From Monodelphis domestica (lineage: Eukaryota > Chordata > Mammalia > Didelphimorphia > Didelphidae): DNA of 64,000 bases. The notes beneath the pieces were generated by a model. The model made no database searches, was not told where the DNA came from, and worked only from the letters and a program-made list of their open reading frames with translations. The stretch spans positions 207,957,979 through 208,021,978 of the forward strand of contig NC_077228.1 of assembly GCF_027887165.1 (NCBI RefSeq), read 5' to 3'. The position numbers and the translations under genes were made by a program. The stretch's first letter is position 1, and each line of letters opens with the position of its first letter. This document shows positions 38,120 to 51,405 of this stretch, one piece after another.

Positions 38120-39300
38120 ATTGCTTGTTATTAATGCTTAAGTTTAATTGGATAACATGATAGGTAGAGCCTTTGTTTTTCCGAGCTAAAACAGGTCAAT
38201 TCCCCTTTTATTGAATCCTGTGCCACAGAATTTTCTATGAAATAAGTGGATCTTTGTGTTTTGGAAATTGTTAGACTGAGATGCTTGTTATATCAATGTT
38301 CGTTATAATGGAATTTGACCTATGTGGTCAAAGTGTGTGTCTATAAAGGATTGAATTGGATTCCACCAGGATGGGATGTGGAGACTTCTGTCACAACTAG
38401 TGTTAATTTAGTTCCCCTTTTGGATAATTTCCAGAGGGATACTGAGGATTAATTGTTATTTAAAAATGGAAAATGAAGGGTCAACTCAATGTGAGGGATT
38501 TCCTTTTTTTTAGAATAGTTGCTATTATTAACTAAAACGGTCCAAAATTCAACAGAAGTCAACTAGTAATAAGCTAATACTAACTTTTTCACTATTCACC
38601 AAATAATTGTATACTCATAACCACAAACCCCTTGTTTGTAGAGCATTAATTTCCAAGGAACATAAAATGTTATATTCTGAATTTTCTACATTATGCAACA
38701 TATTTGTAAAATAAATATTTGTAAAGGAGGGGAGAATTGTAGACCAAAGTACAAGTCAAATTCCCATTATAGATAAAATCAGAGATTATAACAAAATCTA
38801 TAGGTTCTCCAAATTATTTTTGTTGCATTAGAATTAGTTGATAATGTTTGGAATTATTATTAATTTGTACTTGATAAATTCCAAGTTGTTGGAAGTTTAA
38901 AGAAAACAGCTACCTAGCATCCTTCTTAAAGTCTCTATAGTGAATTGGAAAATGAAAAAGTACTTTGCAGAGAGCATAATGGGAATTGTTTTGTACCTCC
39001 CCCTTTTTCTTTTACTTCCTGGATCCTTTTGGTATATTATTTTCCTTTTGGTGAGTGGTTTGGAAGTTAGGTTTTCCTAAAAGTTATATTGAGAAAAATG
39101 GGGGTTTATTTGAAAGATGTAATTACTGTTTGAAAAAGGGGCCAAAAGACCTTTGAGGGTCTTAGGTACAGCTTAGCTCTTCATTTTTTACAAGGAATTT
39201 CACATAAGAAGGAAATTCTTTTTAATAACACATGGTTAGTACATATGCTAGGTTTGTAGAAAACATTTGTTTTAGGTTTCCAATTAATCTGTTCAGTTTA
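38120..39300. other. Intron 2 segment, unassigned
   Basis: AT-rich; no repeat or gene recognised with confidence. Confidence 0.35.
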
Positions 39301-39464
39301 ATTCAAGAAACATTATTATGTATGTGGCATATTTAGCAAGATATATAGTGTTAGGTACCAGAAATACAAACTTGAAAAATTATGTCCCCTTATTTCATGG
39401 AGCTCATGAAATGACAAATTCATCAGTAAATTAGTATAAGATAGAACATGAAGAAGCTATGTGA

Positions 39465-39700
39465 CATAGTAAATGTAGTACTGGACCTGATGTCCGAAAT
39501 AGAGTTCTTATCCGTCCAGACACTTCCTAGCAGTGTATTTTTGGGTGTGTTTCTTTAACCTCTGACTCAGTTTCTTCAACCATAGAATGGAGATAATTAA
39601 AACACTTATCTTTTAGTGTTCTTGGGAGGATAAAATGATACTATTTATACAGTTCTTTACTAACCTTAAAGCACTGTATTAATTCTTTTATTACAAACAT
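39465..39700 (+). repeat. MIR/THER-type SINE
   Basis: GTAGTACTGGACCTGATGTC, CTCTGACTCAGTTTCTTC, CTTAAAGCACTGTATTAAT. Confidence 0.65.
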
Positions 39701-40019
39701 GCATCATTAATGCTTCCTCAGCTAGAATTAACCAATATCAATGGAATCACAATTTTGTTACCTTTTCCTTCCTTAAGTTAGAATACTACAGATGAAAAGG
39801 AGAGCCCAGCCCACATTCTATGAGGAATTTAAGAAAGGAGAGATCATTTTTCACCTTGGGCAGTGGTAGAGGGAGAGGGGGAGATGTAGACTGAGATAAA
39901 CTTTGAAGGAAGTCCCCTCAATAGCTAGAATTGGAGGACAGGGCAGAGGGAACCTCTATTCCAAGTAGGTAATGGCTTTGGTAAGGTCATAAAGATGGGA
40001 TAGTGCAGAACAAATAGAG

Positions 40020-40335
40020 GATGTTATATTTGGAGTTGAAAGGGTCCTTGTAGTCTTAGTCTAGTCCATTCCCCTTGTTTCATAGTTGAAGAAACTGAAG
40101 TTGTGTGAAGTTAATTGATTTAAAGATGGAAAGTTTTACAGTTTAGCTAAAACATGAAATACATGAAAAAATGTTGAGAGTGAGTAGGATTGTAGATTTA
40201 GAACTGGAAGGAAACTTAAAGGTCATTTATAGACTTATTGCCCTCTTTCTATAGATGAGGAAATGAAAGTTTAGAGAGATAATTGTCTTACATGGGGTAG
40301 TGATAAGTGGCAGAAACATTATTTGAAGCTATGTC
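40020..40335 (-). repeat. Two MIR-family fragments
   Basis: TTGGAGTTGAAAGGGTCC and TTAGAACTGGAAGGAAAC, each followed by a GAGGAAATGAAAG-like motif. Confidence 0.5.
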
Positions 40336-40489
40336 CTTGTGCTTCAAATATAACATTTCTTTTTTCCTTTACCAGGTAACTGAATTGTGGAGGACCTTGC
40401 CAGGGTCAGGAATAACAATTTTTCTTTAGCAATTGATAATTATTCAATGGTCTTTGATTAGGAGACATAATGGTATATTTAGGAAATTA

Positions 40490-41420
40490 CTTGGGTAGTA
40501 AGATAGATTGGAGAAATAATGAACTGGAGTTCAGATTCATCCCAGCAGCACCCTGAAGCCAATTAGGACTGGCACTTATAATAGACAAGTTGAGAAGAGA
40601 TGAGGATTTTAATTAGGGTTTGTTTTGTGGAGAAGTAGCAGATATGAGTAATATTTCATAGTTATAAGTGAGAGGACTTAGAAACTGATTAGGGGAATGG
40701 GGTGAGAGACAGGAAAGAGTTAAAGATGGCTCTGGTATTCCAACCTGAGTGACTAGGAAGATGATAATACCATTTATAAAGATAGAGAAACAAATTTAAA
40801 AGGGAATATGAAGAATTCCGTTTCAGGCTTGTTGATTGATATCCTGATGGACTCTCCAGGAACAGGTATCCAGCCTGTGGTTGGAAATAGAGGTCTAGGG
40901 TTCTGAAGTGAGATCACCAAAGCAGAGAGTTGAGAGAAGAGAAGAAAAGAAATAAGAAATGGCTCAAGATAGGACCTTGGGAAATACCCAGTTTAGGTGG
41001 AGGAGAAGAAGGTAGCAAAAGAGAAATGGAGTTGTTGGAGAGGTAAGAGGGAACTGAACCAAATAGTGGCATTCTATAACCAAAAGAGAAAAAAGCATTC
41101 AGGAATAAGGGGTCCACAGGCAGTGATGAATGCTGTGAAAAGGTCAAAAAGGCTGAGACGTGAGAAGAGACCATAAGATTTGGCATTTTGGAGTTTAGTA
41201 GGGACCTTGTTAAAAGCTGTATAATGGTAGGAGTGGAAGCCTTTGGAAGTGAGTGGATAGTGATGTGGGAGAAAGGAATATAAAATCTTTAAAAGTTTGG
41301 CAGTAAAAGGGAGGAGATAATTAGAAAAGTTGAATGGTTAAGGATAGACTTAACATTTTTTTTTTAAGAATATGGGCAATCTGAGCATATTTGTAGGCTG
41401 TTTAAAGAGCACCAGTAGAG
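40490..41420 (+). repeat. Ancient mammal-wide repeat, copy C
   Basis: Covers a different part of the family: CCTTGGGAAATACCCAG, GGTCAAAAAGGCTGAGACG, GGACCTTGTTAAAAGCTG. The minus-strand frame at 40914-41186 lies within it and is incidental. Confidence 0.55.
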
Positions 41421-41479
41421 AGAGGATAATCTGCTTTTTAACAGTCACCAAAATGTTTTAATTTAAGAAACATTTAGAA

Positions 41480-42450
41480 TTTTTGCATTACTTATTTGAT
41501 AAAAGGTTTTAGAGAATTAGAAACAAAGTTATAAATTTTTACCTGTTTGATACAAACTTCAAAATAATGAGACTATTTAATTCATTACAACAAAATTGTA
41601 GTACAATAAAAACTTGAAGACTCTCTGAAGTTTCTTCACCGGAACTTGATGTGTATTTTTGTTTTTATTGATGAGAAAACCTAGACAGAAAAGATTAAGC
41701 TACTTTATACAGTGAATGAATGGCAAAACCAAAGATAAAACTATTCTTTTAACTCCCAACTTAGTGCTTTAGTCTGTAAAAGAGTGATAGTCCCTAAAAT
41801 CTTCTCTAGTAACTATCCAGTTTACTTAATTAGTATGGAGCTGGAAGTGGGGGGGGTGGGGAATGGGCAACCCATCAATTGATAATTAAATGTTTTAGTG
41901 AGCTCTTATAATCTAATTTTTTTTTTTTTTGAGGAATGAAAAGATCTTTGATAAGTTTTCTAGTTTGGTGGAGTTTTTATCTAATTTTGAATGCTGCTTG
42001 TCTTTGTGATATTAGGGTATAAAGTCTTTTCAGATAGGTTCTTAATGTGATTTGTTAAATTATTTGTCATTGGTACTTAGTAAAAACAATTGAGCAGTAA
42101 TTATATTGCTATTGTTCCCCAGTTACTGGTTACAGTTTACTCTACTTGGTTGGTTAGAAATTGATTCTTAAGGTTCAGTTTCTATATAGGCTACTTAGCT
42201 TTGCATATAGCAAATTGTTTCATAGCTATGCTATGGAAATTACCTTCCAGCAATGTGTAATAGGTTCATAAAAAGTGAGTATTGGACTGGTTCCGTTTGA
42301 ATTTATGACTGGTGATTGAAAAAAGGACATTTCATTCTTTAAAAGTAGATTAGTAGTAATATTTTCATATAAAATATGAATATCATATCTTATTCACAGG
42401 ATTCTCTAACACTCCTCTTTGCTTTTTAAAGTCTTTTTCTTTTTCCAGTC
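41480..42450. other. Intron 2 segment, unassigned
   Basis: AT-rich with a G run (41849-41860) and a T12 tract. No supported feature. Confidence 0.35.
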
Positions 42451-42454
42451 TGGT

Positions 42455-42690
42455 ACCCAGTACCTATGCTTCTTTTTTTTTTAACCCTTACCTTCCGTCT
42501 TGGAGTCAATACTGTGTATTGGCTCCAAGGCAGAAGAGTGGTAAGGGCTAGGCAATGGGGGTCAAGTGACTTGCCCAGGGTCACACAGCTGGGAAGTGTC
42601 TGAGGCCAGATTTGAACCTAGGACCTCCAGTCTCTAGGCCTGGTTCTCAATCCACTGAGCTACCCAGCTGCACCCAGTACCTACGTTTCT
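42455..42690 (-). mobile_element. tRNA-derived SINE with target duplication
   Basis: Full length and close to consensus, flanked by ACCCAGTACCTATGCTTCT / ACCCAGTACCTACGTTTCT (two mismatches). Confidence 0.92.
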
Positions 42691-42694
42691 ATGG

Positions 42695-43665
42695 GTATCT
42701 GTTACAGTCTGTCAATTGTGCCATTGCAAAATTCTAGTTTTTATATCACGTTTGTTAACAAACATATCTTTATCCCCTTCTTTACACTTTTTAAATCATC
42801 CCTTATAACAAATATTAGGAAAGAAAGAAGAAAATAAAAGCTGTTCAGCAGAATTAATCAACCTATTGAATGTTTCTGACAATTTTTCATTTTGTGGCTT
42901 AACCTGATGGTAAAATAAGCCAATGCAAAACTTTGGAAAGGACCTTGATCTTGTTATAAAATATATTTCAAACCTGTTATCAGTTCCTTTAGTCAGGGAA
43001 GAAATGTAGATTAGTCATGTGATGATGAGCCATATCTTTTGGAATTTAGTTTGTTTTCATGATTTATCTGCTTTTATGCAGTTAACTATTTTGAGCTATA
43101 TGGAATACCTATCTTTCCTCTAAGGTAATTTTAAATGAATTATTTTGAAGCTAACTGCTTCTCTTTCCTCTCTCCCCTCATTATTTTCTCATTAGTATAT
43201 TGATAGATGTGAAAAAACTCGAGGAAATTTATTGCTTGTTTACAACCCACTGCCCCTGATTATCACTGGAATTTAAAGAAAATCTTAATGATGTCTTTTT
43301 AAAAAATTCCAATAATTTTGTGATAAAAGTTTCTCCCTTAGTAATGGGGAAAAAAAATTCAGCAAAAAAGCCTGACACAATCACTTCTTTAATAGCTTAT
43401 GCAATGTAGTATACTTGTGGTCCCTCACTTTTCTAATGAGAGAGAGAAATGTATTTTATATGTCCTTCACAACAAATTTGGTCATTGTTTTTGATCATTG
43501 TAATATTTGTTGAAAATTGCCTTGAGTTATTCTACCCTTAATTTTGTTTTCTTTTGTATTATTATAGTACTTTTATGCATATTATTCACCTAGTTCTGTT
43601 CAATTATTGTCCAAATAAGCCATCTCATATTTCCCTAAATTATTTATATCTGCCATTTCTTGTGG
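42695..43665. other. Intron 2 segment, unassigned
   Basis: AT-rich; no repeat or gene recognised. Confidence 0.35.
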
Positions 43666-43679
43666 AACAGTAATATTTT

Positions 43680-44977
43680 TAAATTGCATTTTATTTTAAT
43701 GAAAAATGAGTTCTTTGCTTTTTACCCAATTTGGGGAGAAAAGTAAAACAATATCTTTGTTAATAAATAGGCATAGTCAAACAAAACAAAATATTGCATT
43801 CATCATGTTTAAAAATTTGTCTTATTCTTGCACCATAAATCATTACATTTCTGTCATATAGTGGATAGCATGCTTCACCATTATTTTTCTGAAGTTGTGA
43901 TTGGCATAGTTAGTCACTTTGTTTATCAAAGTTCTTAGAGCTTTCATAGTTGTTTGTCTTTATGATATTGATATTATATAAATTTTGATTCTCACTTTGT
44001 ATGAGTTCATACATTCTCCTAGGTTTCACTAAAATTATTCCTTTCATTCTTTCTTATGCCACTGTAGTTTTACATTACATTCATCTGCCAAATTTATTTA
44101 GACTTTACTCAATTGTAGATTAGGTTCCAAATCTTCACTACTACAAAAAGAGTTGCTATAAATATTTTTTTAACATGTGAGTCCTTGTCTTTCTTTGATC
44201 TTTTTTGGATACTGACATAGAAGTAGTATAGCTAGTTCAAAGGTTATTCATTGTTCAGTAACATTTTGGGCATACTTCCAAATTGCCTTCCAGAAAGGTG
44301 GCACCAATTCACAGCCCCACCAGTAGCACCAGTTTTTTTCACAACCCCTATAACATTTGTCATTTTCTTTTTTTGTCAGCTTTACCATTCTCATGAAGAT
44401 GTAGTGGAATTTCAAATTTGCTATCATTTGTATCCATAATTATTAGTGAGTTGGAGAACTTTTTTCCCATATTGCTATTAATAACTTAGATTTCTTCCTT
44501 AGAAGACTTTGTATCTTTTGACTGTATAAGTTGGGAATGATTCTTATTCTTATGCATTTGAATTAGTTTCTTTCCTATCCTGGAAGTGAGACCTTATCAA
44601 TGAAATATACTGCAAAAATTTCTCCCATCCCCTTTATATGTGTTTCCTTTCTCATTTTAGCTTCATTGGTTTTGTTTGTTCAAAACTTATTAAAGTTTTA
44701 TATAATCAGATTTTGTCCATTTTATTTTCTATAATACTCTCAATGCTCTGTTTAGTGTGAAGTTTTCCTTTTCCTTGTTTCTTTGTCTATAATGTTAAAC
44801 TTCAGGTCTAAATCATATATTTTTCTTTTTGTATCTCGATAGATCTATGTGTAATTTTTGCCAGATTGCCTTCAATTTCCCCAGTAGATTATGTGGAATG
44901 GAGAATTCTTCCCTCAGTATATTGAATCTTTGGGTTTATCAAATAGTAGGCCAACAGGTTCATTTCCTTCATTGTGT

Positions 44978-44980
<3 letters not shown>
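43680..44980 (-). mobile_element. LINE-1 ORF2/3' UTR relic, antisense
   Basis: ACTTCCAAATTGCCTTCCAG, TTCACAGCCCCACCAGTAG and ATTGGTTTTGTTTGTTC are antisense LINE-1 ORF2 C-terminal text. All frames are broken. Confidence 0.8.

Positions 44981-45010
<30 letters not shown>
44981..45010. repeat. (TA)n microsatellite
   Basis: TA dinucleotides followed by CACACC, between two LINE-1 fragments. Confidence 0.9.
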
Positions 45011-45019
45011 CTAAGTCTG

Positions 45020-45465
45020 TTTCACTGATCAGTAATAATGTTCCATTACATAATCTGCCAAAATTTATTCGGTTATTCTCTAATTAATGGGTACCTAGTT
45101 TTGTTTCCAAATTCTTACTACCATAAAAAGTGTGTGTGTATGTATACACATACATATATACACATATAATATGAATATTTTGAGGACTTTGTAATGGGTG
45201 GAACTTTTCTGTCTGACATTTTTGTGTTTTTTTGTTATTCAAAGATGTTTTCACAATTACATATAACTTTTGGCATACGTTTTCTAATGGAATTGACACC
45301 TTGGAGGTAGTATATATGTTCAGTAATGAGGTTATTGGGTCAGAGGGTATAGTCAATATTAATTCCATTAAACCCTTTTTTCATATTTCCCTGACACTTA
45401 TTATGTGGGTTGCAGCCCTTAGAGAGTCTTTATTCTCACAGCTTCATCTACCACATATATAAATA
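45020..45465 (-). mobile_element. Second LINE-1 fragment, antisense
   Basis: Begins again with the LINE-1 'number of AATGTTCCATTACATAATC' text, so it is a separate insertion from 43680-44980. It includes a TG/TA-rich patch at 45128-45170. Confidence 0.65.
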
Positions 45466-45589
45466 ACTCTCCCATGTAGATACCCATTTGCAACTTCTAT
45501 ACTTTTGGACCTCCATTAATATTTTAAATTTCATGTCCAAAATTAAGTGTGTATTCTCTTATACATCTAATCTTTCATTACTTGTGTCT

Positions 45590-46140
45590 GTGGTACCACC
45601 ATTAAGCTAGTCCCATATTTGAATTCTGTGCTTACCTTTCATTCTTTCTTCTCTGTTAACTCTTGTATTCAGTTATCAAGTCCTATTAGATTGAAGCACA
45701 GAAACATTTCCTGGGTGTGTCAGCCAGCAAACATTTCTTAGATACATACTATGTGCCAAGTATTATACTGTTCTCTTTCTCCTTTAACTACCATTCTAGC
45801 AAAGACCTTTATTGTCCCGTTTTTGAACAATTAAAATAACCCCTTAAAATGGCTTCCTGCCTCCATTTTGCCCTTCATGTCATTATCAGAATGTTTCTCA
45901 TGTATGTAAGTTGTATTATTCCTACTCAAAAATCTTCAGTGGCTCCCTATTGCCCTTCAGCACACCTTTTACCTGAATAAAACTTCAACTATTCTCAAAC
46001 TTAGAATATTTCTCAAGACACAATATGCCTTCTTGCCTCCGTGCCTTTGTTACATATGTTCCTGTGTCTATTATTCAACAAAAATTTCTGTTTCTCTTGG
46101 CATTCTCTGCCTATTGAATTCTTCTACATTCTTGATTTAA
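45590..46140 (+). repeat. L2 LINE fragment
   Basis: TCTTCAGTGGCTCCCTATTG, GCCTTTGTTACATATGTTCC-like text and an embedded TACTATGTGCCAAGTATTAT snippet. Confidence 0.6.
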
Positions 46141-46144
46141 TTGC

Positions 46145-46900
46145 CATCTCTTTAATTTAAGTTAAATATTTCAATACTTAGTTTTACTGACTGTCATAGC
46201 TTTACTAAATCATGATAGTAATTTTTCCAGTCCTATTTAGTTATGCAACAATTTTTGTTTGACCCTTGGCTAATAAGTTTCTGCCTTCCATTTGCCATTC
46301 TTGCAAACTAATCCAAAAATGTTCATTTTTAACAAATGGGTTAAACCTGCAAAAACTCTTAATTTGGAAGCTATTTTAAACAAATTGGAAAATTATTTTC
46401 AAGTTTAAGTAATGAAATTATGAGATTTTTTCAAAATAAATATTATCTTCTGTTTTTACATTATCTGCAAAGAGTATTTTCTTAAAACAAAGGGCATTTT
46501 AGAAAAATCCACAAACTTGATCAATATTTTGAAAAAAATTTGCATTTTATACAGTAATCTATCTCTTTAGAAACTCACCTTCTCTCAGTTTTTTTGGGGT
46601 AGGTATTTTCTCCTATCTCCTTTTGGGACCAAACTTGTTCTTTGCTGTTTTGCAACTTTCATTTTTTATTGTTTGTCTTGTCGTGGTGTTTCTTTACATT
46701 AAAATTGTCTATTGGAATTGAAGCAAAAGAACAAGCCAAGAACACAGTTAAGACATTTTGTTGTTGACACAAAGTTTCCAAGCAATAAAATCACCTAATG
46801 TTGGAAGTTTCCAAATGTCTTTTCTTTTCTCTTCTAAGTTGTCCTTTTTATTTACCGTGAAACTAGATATCACCAACATATATGAAAGATTACCAATGCA
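46145..46900. other. Intron 2 segment, unassigned
   Basis: AT-rich; nothing supported. Confidence 0.35.
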
Positions 46901-48419
46901 AAGAAAAAACAGGACTGCATTTAAGGTTGTGTATCCAATGTTTTTTTGGGGAGACAGGAGTACATTTTAAATATAACATGGTAGTTCTATTCCCTGCTTG
47001 TCTGTGTCTCATTCTGAACTTCTTCCATCTGCCCTTTTTGGTTATTTTTTTTAACGATTCATTGATATTGTTATCTTTCTTTTTTAAAGTTTCCACCATA
47101 ATTTCTCACCTTCCTAATCTCTATCCTGTAACAAATAACTATAATCACAAATAAAATCCATACTTTGGCCTTGTCTGAAACTGTACATTTCATTTTGTGC
47201 CTTCAGTCTTACTGTTTTCCAAGAGGTAAGACACCTGTTTTATCAGCATTTTTGTGGAGTTGTGATTGATCATTGCTTTGATTTTAGATTTTAAGTCTTA
47301 TATGGTTTTTCTTTATATTGTTGTAATTATTATGTATCTTAGTTTGACCCATTTTACTCTTCATCTGATTTTACAAGTCCTTTTAGGTTTCTTTCAGTCT
47401 TTTCCCTTTTGTCATTTCTTACAATCTAATAGTTTTCCTTTACATTGATATACTGTAATATGATTGGGCGCTTCTGATTTGATGGACATCCACTTCGCTG
47501 TACATATCAGTTTAAGTTCTTTATCTCTTTGATATCTTTGGGCTTTAGACCTAGTACTGATGATATAGGTTGTACATAGATTAGTGGCTTTTTGGGTATA
47601 GTTCCAAATTATTTTCTAGAAGGATTGGACCACATCCCAGCTCTGGTAATAGTGTTAATTAAGGTACCCATCTTCCCATAGCGCTTCCAACTACTGCTTT
47701 GTTTTATCTTTTTTGCCATTCAGATGGATGGTAGGTAGAAACTCAAGAGTAGTATTAATATACATTTTTCTTACTATTTGGAACATTTCTTCAAATGGTT
47801 GTTGATAGTTTGAATTTTTTTTTTTGAGAAATGTCTATTTAGCCTTTGATTTCTTTTAAATTGTGAAATGGCTGTTTGTTCTGATAGTTTTCAATATCTT
47901 GGACACAATACCTTTACCAGAGCAATTAACTTTAAAGATTTTTTTTCCTCCAGTTAAGTGTGTGGTTTTGTTTCTGTAACTGTTTTTTAATTTTACATAA
48001 TCAGAATTACCCATTTTATATCTTGTGATCTTCATTACACTTATATTTTGTTAGATGATGAACTTTTCCTATTTATACTTGAGAAAGGTCCTATCTTTGC
48101 TACTTTTGACATATTTATCACATCTTTTTATGTGTCTTGTATCAGTTTTAGAATGAATTATGGTACATGATGTGAGATGTTGGCTGAAATCTGATTTTTG
48201 TCATATTGTTTTCTAGTTTTTCCAGAAATTTGTATGAAATAGCCCTTACTACAGTTATTGGAGTTCTTGGGTTGATTGAATGCTATGCTCCTATTTTTGG
48301 TTACTTTTAGGTCTTGCATACATTATGATTTCACTGATTAATTTTTCTATTTTCTATCCAAGTAATTTTGATGATTATTGTTGTGAAGTATTGTTTAAGA
48401 TCTACTGCTAGGGTCCTTC

Positions 48420-48615
48420 CTTTTTTTTTTTTTAAACCTGTACCTTCTGTCTTGGAATCAATACTAGGCAGAAGAGTTGTAAGGGCTAGGTAATGGGGGT
48501 TAAGTGACTTGCCCAGGGTCACACAGCTGGGAAGTGTCTGAGGCCAGATTTGAACCTAGGACCTCCAGTCCCTAGACCTGGCTCTCAATCCATTGAGCTA
48601 CCCAGCTTCCCTCTT
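48420..48615 (-). mobile_element. tRNA-derived SINE nested in LINE-1
   Basis: Antisense copy with a short deletion after CAATACTAGG; head TGAGCTACCCAGCTTCCCTC. Confidence 0.9.
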
Positions 48616-48955
48616 CTTAACCTTTTTTCAATATATCTTTTGAAATTATTAACTTTCTTTCCTAGTTTTATAAAGTTATTCTTTGTTAATTTGGTATGGC
48701 ACTGAATCTTTAAATGAATTTAGATATCTTAACATTTTTATTATATTCACATAGCTCAACCATTTCTCTAGTTACATAAGTCTGCCTTTTATAAAGTGTT
48801 TTGTAATCTAATATATAATATGATATAATTTCTGTTTGTCTCAGTAGCTAGACTTCCAGATATTTTATACATTCTGTAGTTATTTTAAGTGGATTTCACC
48901 CCCTCCCCCATTATCTGTTTCTCTTACATATTGTTGATAAATATTTGGAATACTG

Positions 48956-49009
48956 TTGTGGGCAAGTTGTCCCAAAATAAGACTTTTGGGGTGCCTGTAT
49001 TGCCCACAA
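48956..49009. other. 54-nt imperfect hairpin
   Basis: Outer arms TTGTGGGCAA (48956-48965) and TTGCCCACAA (49000-49009) pair perfectly. Inner arms CCCAAAA (48971-48977) and TTTTGGG (48984-48990) pair around a 6-nt loop. A 5/9-nt internal loop separates the stems. The text does not look like LINE-1. Confidence 0.6.
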
Positions 49010-49334
49010 TATTAAAGCAAATAAAACTTGAAATTGCAGTGAGGCTTCTGGAACATCATGTATGCAGAATGGCTTATGATTTGTGTGGGTTTCTTTTTAT
49101 TACTTGCTACTTTGTTGAAATTATTGTTGTAATTAGTTCTTGGCTTTCTAGTCTTTTTTGTATATCATTTGCAAAAAGTGATAATTATGCATCCTTTTTG
49201 CTTTTTTGTTTATTCTCTAAATTTTATCTTATTACTAGAGATAACATTTTTAGCACTATATCATATGTTAGTGGACTTCCTCACTTTACTCATGAATTTA
49301 GAGGAAAAGCATATTTAGTATCTCTTTATCAGTT

Positions 49335-50215
49335 ACTCAACAGGTAATTTTAGGCAACTACCATGTTAGGCTAGGGTATAGGTACGGAGAATAAAAGTGC
49401 CTAGTTACCAAGAGCTTATACAGGCGACAAGTACATATGCAAATATGTATAGCATAAATATAAAATAAACTGCTACATACAAAGTATTTAAGGCACTAAT
49501 AGTTGGAGGCAATTAGGTAAGACTTCATGTAGAAGATGGTGCTTGAATTGTGTCTTAAAGGAAGAGAAAGATTCTCAGGCAGGAATGAGGAACTCTAGTG
49601 ACTTCCAGACATGGAAGGGCCAATGCAAACATACCAAGACTGAAAGTGTAGTGTTGTATGTAATAGAGATCTTGTGTAGCTGGATCGTGTAGTATAGGAT
49701 GGGGAGAGTAATGTTTTTTGGAACAGTAAAGATACATTTGGGCTGGTTGTATAGGGCTTAAAAAGCTAAGTTTAGGAGTTGATTTATATTTTATCCTACT
49801 GGCAACAAGAAGCTAATGGGGTTGAGTAGCAGAGTGACATGGCCAGATATGTGCTTAAGAAAAATTCTTAAGAAAAATTACTTTGGCAGCATGAAGTTAA
49901 TCTATCTAGTAGACTATACTAGAATGTTATGGGATATGAGGCAGAGAGATTAATTGGGAAGGTTTTAAAGTGATCTAGTGCAGAAATATTCAGGGGTTTG
50001 AAATGAAGCAGAAGCTATGTGATTGGAAAAAAGAGGTCAGATTTGGCAGATATCACAGAGGTAAGAAATGCTAGATTTGGCAACTGGTTGTATATGTGTG
50101 ATGGAAATTGTGTGGAGTCAAGTATGAGAAGCCAGAGTTATTTTGGACAAGTCATTTATGAAGTCCCCATATCTAATGCATGGATTCAGACCTTGCAAGT
50201 TCCCTTCCAGTCCTA
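49335..50215 (+). repeat. Ancient mammal-wide repeat, copy D
   Basis: TTGAATTGTGTCTTAAAGG, AAGCTAATGGGGTTGAGTAG, GTGACATGGCCAGATATGTG and ATTACTTTGGCAGCATG. It covers the central part of the family and lies between two LINE-1 segments. Confidence 0.6.
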
Positions 50216-50219
50216 AGTT

Positions 50220-51200
50220 TATACACTAAGGATAGCAAGTCCATCTGGACTCCATTTTTTCAATGACAGTCCTTGTGTGTCTTATTCGATTTTTTTTTTA
50301 ATTTTGAGATTGGGTTACGTAAATTTTCTATGCTGATGATCTAGATGCGTTACATTTTCTAAATGTTTATTTCATTTAAATGATCAGTTCTGGCAAAATA
50401 GTTTCTGACAATTATCTTTGTTAATTCTTTTTTTACTTTTGACAATGGCAATTTGTTTTTTTGTTCTTTTTCATCAGATTAATGGTTTGTTTTAGAAGTT
50501 TTTTTTTTCAATTTTAGAAGGCTCATTTGCCTACTTAATTTCTATTTTTGTGTAACCTTAGTGTTTTAAATTTGTGGATTTTCTATGTTTTTTTAAGGAT
50601 ACATGGCCAACTCATTAATTTCTTTATCACTTACTTTTGTTTTCCCTTAAGGAACATTTTGATATATTGTCTTATGGTTATCTTTTTCCTTAATGGAATT
50701 GCCTGTTACCACTCTCATTTGTTCTTTGTTCTACCAGTTCTTTGTTCTACCAGTTCTTTAGGGTTAGACAATTTAGTCGTATTGACTTTTCAATCCTTAA
50801 TTTGGTTCAGGTAGGAGTCAGATCTTAAGCTACCTTGTTTCCACACCATTTCATCTATATTTGTATACTTTTTGTGCATCTCAGGTTCCTCCTGCTTTCT
50901 CATTTTTTATCCTAATGTATCCCTTTTCTCATTTCCTTTCTTCAGAATAACAAAACAGAACTCTTGTCTTAACTCCTTTTATAACTCTGAAAGATATTAG
51001 GCGTCTGAAGGAAAACCTCTATTTTCTTTCCCCCATTAGCATTTATTTTATTACACTATGTATGGTTCCGTTTGATCAAGTAGGTTAACTTTCAAAGAAT
51101 TTCCATCTTTTATATAAAATCTTCAATGATTTCTATTGAAAAAGTTCTAGCCAATTGATCTTAGACTTTATTTTATACTTTCTAGTGTATTTATCATAAA
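50220..51200 (-). mobile_element. LINE-1 ORF2 relic, antisense, continuation
   Basis: Antisense text such as TTTTTCATCAGATTAATGG and GGATACATGGCCAACTC continues the upstream part of LINE-1 ORF2. The frame at 50548-50814 is on the wrong strand and incidental. CTACCAGTTCTTTGTT is duplicated in tandem near 50730-50760. Confidence 0.55.
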
Positions 51201-51212
51201 ATATATATTATA

Positions 51213-51405
51213 GGGGGCAGCTAGGTAGGTCAATGGATTGAGAGCCAGGCCTAGAGGTGGGTTCAAATGTGGCCTCAGACACTTCCTAGCTATGTAACCC
51301 TGGACAAGTCACTTAACCCCCATTGCCTATCTCCTACTACTCTTCTGTCTTGAAGCCATTATATAGTATTGATTCTAAGATGGAAAGTTAAGGTTTTAAA
51401 ATATT
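51213..51405 (+). mobile_element. tRNA-derived SINE, sense
   Basis: GGGGGCAGCTAGGTAGGTC...ACCCTGGACAAGTCACTTAA...AGTTAAGGTTTT. Confidence 0.88.

Larger units (their letters stand above)
46950..49330 (-). mobile_element. LINE-1 relic, antisense, with SINE insertion
   Basis: Collinear antisense LINE-1 text from the 3' UTR (about 47000) through ORF2 (GAAGGATTGGACCACATCCC near 47620; GATGATTATTGTTGTGAAG near 48370; TCATTTGCAAAAAGTGATAA near 49165). A SINE interrupts it at 48420. An unrelated hairpin-bearing stretch lies at about 48950-49070. Confidence 0.75.

Noticed and set aside
48889..49347. 152-residue plus-strand frame
   Set aside because: It runs antisense through a LINE-1 relic and the hairpin segment, with no domain or conservation signature.
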